Shown: positions 12,712 through 16,499 of the stretch, one piece after another
How the letters are laid out: each line of letters begins with the position of its first letter
Numbering within the stretch: position 1 is the first letter of the stretch
Origin: Treponema sp.
Lineage (GTDB): Bacteria; Spirochaetota; Spirochaetia; Treponematales; Breznakiellaceae
Direction of reading: 5' to 3'
Assembly (NCBI GenBank): GCA_031263265.1
Contig: JAISGE010000090.1
Span: 1-16,499, forward strand
DNA: 16,499 bases
Translations under genes and position numbers: made by a program
The notes under the pieces: generated by a model
Databases searched by the model: none
What the model saw: the letters and a program-made list of their open reading frames with translations, nothing else
What the model was told of the DNA's origin: nothing

Positions 12712-14115
12712 ATGTCGGAACCATTAACCGAGTATCAAGGAAAAGCAAGCATGGAAAAAATCACCTCCCTTGCCAAACGGCGGGGTTTTGTGTTTCAATC
12801 ATCAGAAATCTATGGGGGCCAAAGCGGCGCCTGGGATTACGGGCCTTTGGGAATTGAGCTAAAAAATCGCATTGCCCAGAATTGGTGGAAGGAGATGACC
12901 CAGCTCCAGGATTCGATTGTGGGCTTGGATGCGGCTATTTTGATGCACCCCCGGGTATGGGAGGCTTCGGGGCATGTGGAAAATTTTACCGATCCCCTGG
13001 TGGACTGTAAGCAGTGCAAGACCCGGTTTCGGGCAGACCAGATCCCTGAAGCGAACCTGGCCGCGAAGCACTGTCCCGAATGTGGGGGGGAGCTTACCGA
13101 TACCCGTAAGTTCAACCTCATGTTCAAAACCCATATCGGCCCGGTGGAAGAGGGGGCTAATACCGTCTACCTGAGGCCTGAAACCGCCCAGGGAATCTAC
13201 GTCAATTACAAGAACATCATCCAATCCAACCGTATGAAAGTCCCCTTTGGCATTGCCCAGATTGGCAAGGCCTTTAGGAACGAAATCGTTACCAAGAATT
13301 TCATCTTCCGTACCTGCGAATTTGAACAGATGGAGATGCAGTATTTTGTCAAACCGGGTACTGACGAGGAATGGTTTAACGAATGGAGAAGACGGCGCTG
13401 GGCCTATTACGAGAAAATCGGCATCCAGATGGATCATCTTCGCTGGCACCAGCACGGCCCCCAGGAGCTTGCTCATTACGCCAAGGACGCGTATGATATC
13501 GAGTACCTTTTCCCTATGGGCTGGAAGGAACTCGAGGGAATTCACAATCGATCCAACTACGACCTTACCCGGCACATCGAATATTCAGGCAAGGATCTCC
13601 AGTACATCGATCAGGACCACCCCAACGAAGGTACTGTTTCCCGGTTTATTCCGTTCATCATTGAAACCTCAGCCGGGCTTACCCGGACCCTCCTCATGGT
13701 ACTGTGCGATGCGTATGACGAAGAAAAGGTAGCTGAAAAGGGCTCTGGCGGAACCGGTGATGAGTGGCGGACCGTGCTCCGCTTCCACCCAAACTTGGCG
13801 CCCATTACCGTGGCGGTATTGCCATTGATGAAGAAAGACGGCCTTGCAGAACTGGCCCTGGATATACGGAACGAACTCAAACAAGACTTTGCCACCGACT
13901 ACGATCAATCCGGGGCTATAGGACGACGGTATCGGCGCCAGGACGAAGCCGGGACTCCCTTCTGCATTACGGTGGACTATGAGTCTAAGGATACGGGTAC
14001 CGTTACCCTCCGTTTCCGGGATTCTATGGAACAGGTTAGGGTAAGCCGCGCCGGTTTAGCGGAACGGATCCGGAGTGAAATCAAGAACTATACCCGGATC
14101 GGGAGTTCCTCCTAA
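12712..14115 (+). CDS. glyS: Glycyl-tRNA synthetase, single-chain (dimeric alpha2) type
   Basis: A 467-residue class II synthetase that charges tRNA-Gly. It is the single-polypeptide type, not the alpha/beta tetramer of enterobacteria. It opens with 'MEKITSLAKRRGFVFQSSEIYGGQSGAWDYGPLGIELKNRI'. A zinc-ribbon-like insertion has C99, C102, C121 and C124. Motif 2 region reads 'AQIGKAFRNEI...FIFRTCEFEQMEMQYF', and 'YLRPETAQGIYVNYKN' precedes it; 'ETSAGLTRTLL' is the motif 3 region. The anticodon-binding domain is at about 365-460. AAGGAG 6 nt upstream supports the start at 12712; M15 is a family-typical alternative. No T-box-like leader was seen. The gene ends 66 nt from the convergent lipoprotein gene. 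Confidence 0.95.
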   Translation: MSEPLTEYQGKASMEKITSLAKRRGFVFQSSEIYGGQSGAWDYGPLGIELKNRIAQNWWKEMTQLQDSIVGLDAAILMHPRVWEASGHVENFTDPLVDCKQCKTRFRADQIPEANLAAKHCPECGGELTDTRKFNLMFKTHIGPVEEGANTVYLRPETAQGIYVNYKNIIQSNRMKVPFGIAQIGKAFRNEIVTKNFIFRTCEFEQMEMQYFVKPGTDEEWFNEWRRRRWAYYEKIGIQMDHLRWHQHGPQELAHYAKDAYDIEYLFPMGWKELEGIHNRSNYDLTRHIEYSGKDLQYIDQDHPNEGTVSRFIPFIIETSAGLTRTLLMVLCDAYDEEKVAEKGSGGTGDEWRTVLRFHPNLAPITVAVLPLMKKDGLAELALDIRNELKQDFATDYDQSGAIGRRYRRQDEAGTPFCITVDYESKDTGTVTLRFRDSMEQVRVSRAGLAERIRSEIKNYTRIGSSS

Positions 14116-14125
14116 CTGCTTCTGA

Positions 14126-14170
14126 GCACGACCTATTTGACCAGCAATTGGCTTGTCAAACAGGTCGTGC
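14126..14170. terminator. Large hairpin between glyS and the lipoprotein gene (copy 1)
   Basis: A 16-bp stem (14126-14141 with 14155-14170) has one A-C mismatch, and the loop can pair further (AGC/GCT). It lies between convergent genes and probably ends both transcripts, though no U-run follows. A second copy is at 16377-16417: the inner 13-nt loop is identical while the outer stem bases differ compensatorily. Confidence 0.65.
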
Positions 14171-14181
14171 ATTGTTCCTGT

Positions 14182-16302
14182 TTATTCCCAGTTCTCACTA
14201 CTGTCGGTAGATAAGCTGGTAGTTTCCCATACGGTAGTATCTTTTTGTCTCGAATCATAAACATATACGGCACTGCCGTAGGTTGCGGTATTTTTGAGGT
14301 CATAGCCGTCTTGATCAACGCCGTTCTCGCCTGAACCGTAGATGATACCGCTGGTACTGCCTTCGGTTCTGGGTTCTTTCCTGAAGGTACCGTAGACAAA
14401 CACCCCGCCGCCGTAGCTAGAAGCCGTATTGCCACTTATCACCGCACTATCGTGCATGGTGAAGGTACTGCTTGAGTCGACAAATACCCCACCGCCGTAG
14501 GAGGAAGCCGTGTTGCCCCTTATCACCGCACTATCCTGCATAGTGAAGGTACCGTAGACAAACACCCCACCGCCATAGTTGGAAGACGTATTGTCCTGTA
14601 TCACTGCACTATCCTGCATGGTGAAGGTACCGCTGTTAACAAACACACCGCCACCGTAGTTGGAAGACGTATTGCCACTTACCACCGTACTACCCTCCAT
14701 CGTGAAGGTACCGCTTGAAACATACACCCCGCCACCGTTGAAGGAAGCCGTGTTGCCACTTACCACCGCGCTATTCTGCATGGTGAAAGTACCGCTTGAA
14801 TCGACAAACACCCCACCGCCGCCGTAGGAGGATATGGATGAGGAAACCGTGTTACCACTTACCACCGCACCATCCTGCATGGTGAAAGTACCGCCGGCGA
14901 CAAACACCCCACCGCCGTAGGAGTAGTAGGATGAGATGGAGGAAGCCGTATTGTCCTTTACTACCGCACTATCCTGCATGGCGAAGGTACCAGTTGAGGA
15001 GACATACACTCCACCGCCATAGGAGTGAGAATAGTAGGAGTAGTAGGAAGCCGTGTTGCCACTTACCACTGCACTATCCTGCATAGTGAAAATACCGGCC
15101 CCGACAAACACCCCACCGCCGTAGGAGTAGTAAGATGAGGAAGAAGAGAAAACCGTGTTACCGCTTACCTCCGCGTTATCCTGCATGGTAAAGGTACCGC
15201 TTGAAACATATACCCCACCACCGTTTGAGGAGGTGTTTGAATTCCCGCTGATACTTGCGCCGGAATTCAACAGAACATTACCCCCATCCACATACACCAC
15301 CACATTCGAATTAGACGTCCTCCCCTTGAGACTAATACTTTCTACCTCCAAGGTAACATCAGAACCTACCGTGAAAAGCGCCCCATTACTGTTCAGGCTT
15401 ATCTCATGCGTATCCGTTCCCGTGTTGCGAACCCTTATGGTTTTTCCGCTGTACCCGCTTCCACTCAAACTTACCGGACTCAAAGAAATATTGGCATTCA
15501 CATAAATATCAATGTTCGTTTCAGTACTGCTCTGTATCTCCGTTAATGCCGTGGCAAACTCCGTACTATCCCCCGCAACCCATGTAGCCATCACGCCATC
15601 GTTGATAAACTCATCACCCCCAAACGTAAAGTCAAGCTTGGTTTCCAAGTTATCGTAGATATGCACCACCATCGTCTTTCCCGCACGCTTGTTGGCTGCT
15701 GACGTATCCATAGTCCCATACAGATCACATCCTGCACGATAAAAGCCCGAAGGTATCACCTGAGTCCCTTCCCGGCTGCTGGTAAGACCAAAGACCAGAG
15801 CATTTCCTCCTGCAAGGGGATCCAGGCGGAGTATGCCGTTTTTCAAGGTCAAGGTCTCCGGTACCCCTATGGTATAGGTTAAGGTTCCGCTTTCCATTTG
15901 GGTAGAATTGAGTTGGACCTCTGCTAGGGTTTCCTGGTTTTCACTAACCGTTACCTCGGAGCTTCCCTGGGCTGCCATGGCACCGTCGCTGTTATACCCG
16001 GTAACCACAAGGGTATACGTCCCTGCCTCAAGCTCTATGGTCAGTTCGCTTTCTGAAGTGGGTTCGCTGAATACAGTACCATCGGTTCGGGTAAACTGGA
16101 GGGTATAGTTTGTTAAGACGCTGATTTGAGGCAGGGCAGTACGTGCTGCGCCTAAGGTCAGGCTTACCTTGACCAAGCCATGACCCTCCTGGGCTATGGG
16201 CATTTTGTGTCCTTCAGATTCCTCAGAGGGAAAGCTACAGGCTCCTATGACTACGCTTATGACAAGCGTTCCGATAAGGGCTAAGGCTCCTTTGATTTTC
16301 AT
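14182..16302 (-). CDS. Lipoprotein with GGGV(F/Y)V beta-helix-like repeats
   Basis: A 706-residue predicted surface or periplasmic lipoprotein. The signal peptide ends in lipobox VIGAC, with C22 as the lipidated residue. Residues 40-135 look like an immunoglobulin-like beta domain ('YTLQFTRTDGTVF...IELEAGTYTLVVTGYN'), 136-270 are a second beta-rich region, and 270-360 resemble the start of a right-handed beta helix. Residues 361-638 contain ten GGGV(F/Y)V units, most with FTMQDSAVVSGNTAS, at 26-34 residue spacing. Ser/Tyr-rich linkers vary in length between the first five units. The pattern recalls Pmp/adhesin-type parallel beta helices. AAGGAG 6 nt upstream supports the start. No enzyme motif is visible; a surface or adhesin role is inference. 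It belongs to a tandem paralogue array (see 16477-16499). Confidence 0.8.
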   Translation of the reverse strand: MKIKGALALIGTLVISVVIGACSFPSEESEGHKMPIAQEGHGLVKVSLTLGAARTALPQISVLTNYTLQFTRTDGTVFSEPTSESELTIELEAGTYTLVVTGYNSDGAMAAQGSSEVTVSENQETLAEVQLNSTQMESGTLTYTIGVPETLTLKNGILRLDPLAGGNALVFGLTSSREGTQVIPSGFYRAGCDLYGTMDTSAANKRAGKTMVVHIYDNLETKLDFTFGGDEFINDGVMATWVAGDSTEFATALTEIQSSTETNIDIYVNANISLSPVSLSGSGYSGKTIRVRNTGTDTHEISLNSNGALFTVGSDVTLEVESISLKGRTSNSNVVVYVDGGNVLLNSGASISGNSNTSSNGGGVYVSSGTFTMQDNAEVSGNTVFSSSSSYYSYGGGVFVGAGIFTMQDSAVVSGNTASYYSYYSHSYGGGVYVSSTGTFAMQDSAVVKDNTASSISSYYSYGGGVFVAGGTFTMQDGAVVSGNTVSSSISSYGGGGVFVDSSGTFTMQNSAVVSGNTASFNGGGVYVSSGTFTMEGSTVVSGNTSSNYGGGVFVNSGTFTMQDSAVIQDNTSSNYGGGVFVYGTFTMQDSAVIRGNTASSYGGGVFVDSSSTFTMHDSAVISGNTASSYGGGVFVYGTFRKEPRTEGSTSGIIYGSGENGVDQDGYDLKNTATYGSAVYVYDSRQKDTTVWETTSLSTDSSENWE
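14385..15222 (-). repeat. In-frame tandem repeat region of the lipoprotein gene
   Basis: Ten imperfect units of about 78-102 bp encode the GGGV(F/Y)V...FTM.DSAV...GNT repeat. The last five units (14385-14840) are close to 80-84 bp, and the first five (14840-15222) are longer because of TCC/TAC-type codon runs. High similarity between units means recombination or slippage could add or remove whole units in frame. Confidence 0.8.
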
Positions 16303-16376
16303 TTCATGCTCCTTATTAGTTAAGTGAGATCAAAAGCTATACCGGAATTAAGGGATCCGCTTAACTGCTTCTTAAT

Positions 16377-16417
16377 AAGACCTGTTTGACCAGCAATTGG
16401 CTTGTCAAACAGGTCTT
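16377..16417 (-). terminator. Large hairpin between the two lipoprotein genes (copy 2)
   Basis: A perfect 14-bp stem (16377-16390 with 16404-16417) surrounds the same 13-nt loop as copy 1, and it is preceded by the same TAACTGCTTCT. It lies 59 nt after the stop of the truncated paralogue and 75 nt before the 706-aa gene's start, so it probably ends the upstream transcript. Confidence 0.6.
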
Positions 16418-16439
16418 GTAGTTGCTCATGAAACGGAAC

Positions 16440-16467
16440 TTATTCGGAAATTTCAATTACCGAATAA
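16440..16467 (-). terminator. Second hairpin after the truncated paralogue
   Basis: TTATTCGG (16440-16447) pairs with CCGAATAA (16460-16467), an 8-bp stem with a 12-nt loop, 9 nt after the paralogue's stop. There is no counterpart after the 706-aa gene. Confidence 0.45.
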
Positions 16468-16476
16468 CGCTCCTGT

Positions 16477-16499
16477 TTATTCCCAGTTCTCACTACTGT
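16477..16499 (-). CDS. C-terminal end of a second, tandem lipoprotein paralogue (cut by window edge)
   Basis: The minus strand reads SSENWE-stop, identical to the last residues of the 706-aa lipoprotein. The 29 bp at 16471-16499 match 14176-14204 exactly up to the window edge, 2295 bp apart. With the shared hairpin downstream, this strongly suggests another copy of the same gene type upstream in the same orientation. Only seven codons including the stop are visible, so intactness is unknown. Confidence 0.7.

Noticed and set aside
12859..13575. A 238-codon minus-strand open frame inside glyS
   Set aside because: It is antisense to a complete glycyl-tRNA synthetase gene, with no ribosome site or family resemblance.
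14385..15222. CRISPR-like array because of regularly spaced repeats
   Set aside because: The units are imperfect, in frame and encode a periodic protein; there are no identical short repeats with unique spacers.

Overview
The window looks like a chromosomal segment of a spirochaete, most likely a Treponema-type gut or host-associated anaerobe. I infer this from protein style, the Na+-pumping oxaloacetate decarboxylase operon, a TPR/bactofilin/MtaB operon, a ComFB-family protein and a repeat-rich lipoprotein array. The species call is inference only. Most genes are on moderate-GC housekeeping DNA; the first 1.5 kb is clearly more AT-rich.

Left end (1-1505, all minus strand): an accessory-looking run of short AT-rich genes. 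They are a five-TM membrane protein, a small single-TM coiled-coil protein, and a VapB-type antitoxin whose stop overlaps the start of a VapC toxin cut by the window edge. Two of the three intergenic gaps contain a GC-rich, 82%-identical, ~51-bp repeat that folds as a long imperfect hairpin beside a CATAACGTT motif. Each repeat is followed, in the direction of transcription, by a -35 box embedded in the same palindrome (TATTGTCAATA). This resembles an integron-like cassette layout, with the hairpins as attC-like candidates; no integrase is in the window.

Middle left (1563-7554, minus strand): a tight bactofilin / secreted TPR protein / mtaB operon, then a strong 16-bp hairpin, then the oadG-oadA-oadB operon for the membrane-bound sodium pump that decarboxylates oxaloacetate to pyruvate. 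A 304-bp divergent region (7555-7858) separates it from the plus-strand genes. It carries candidate promoters both ways, a nested hairpin, and a terminator-like hairpin in the rpsF leader.

Middle right (7859-14115, plus strand): the classic rpsF-ssb-rpsR-(YybS-like membrane protein)-rplI-dnaB translation/replication operon, then a ComFB-family protein and a single-chain glycyl-tRNA synthetase. S18 and L9 carry unusual terminal extensions.

Right end (14116-16499, minus strand): a 706-residue lipoprotein with about ten GGGV(F/Y)V beta-helix-like repeats and Ser/Tyr-rich linkers of varying length. The window ends in the last codons of what appears to be a tandem paralogue with an identical C-terminus. 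Both copies are followed by the same hairpin, whose stem bases differ between copies in a compensatory way.
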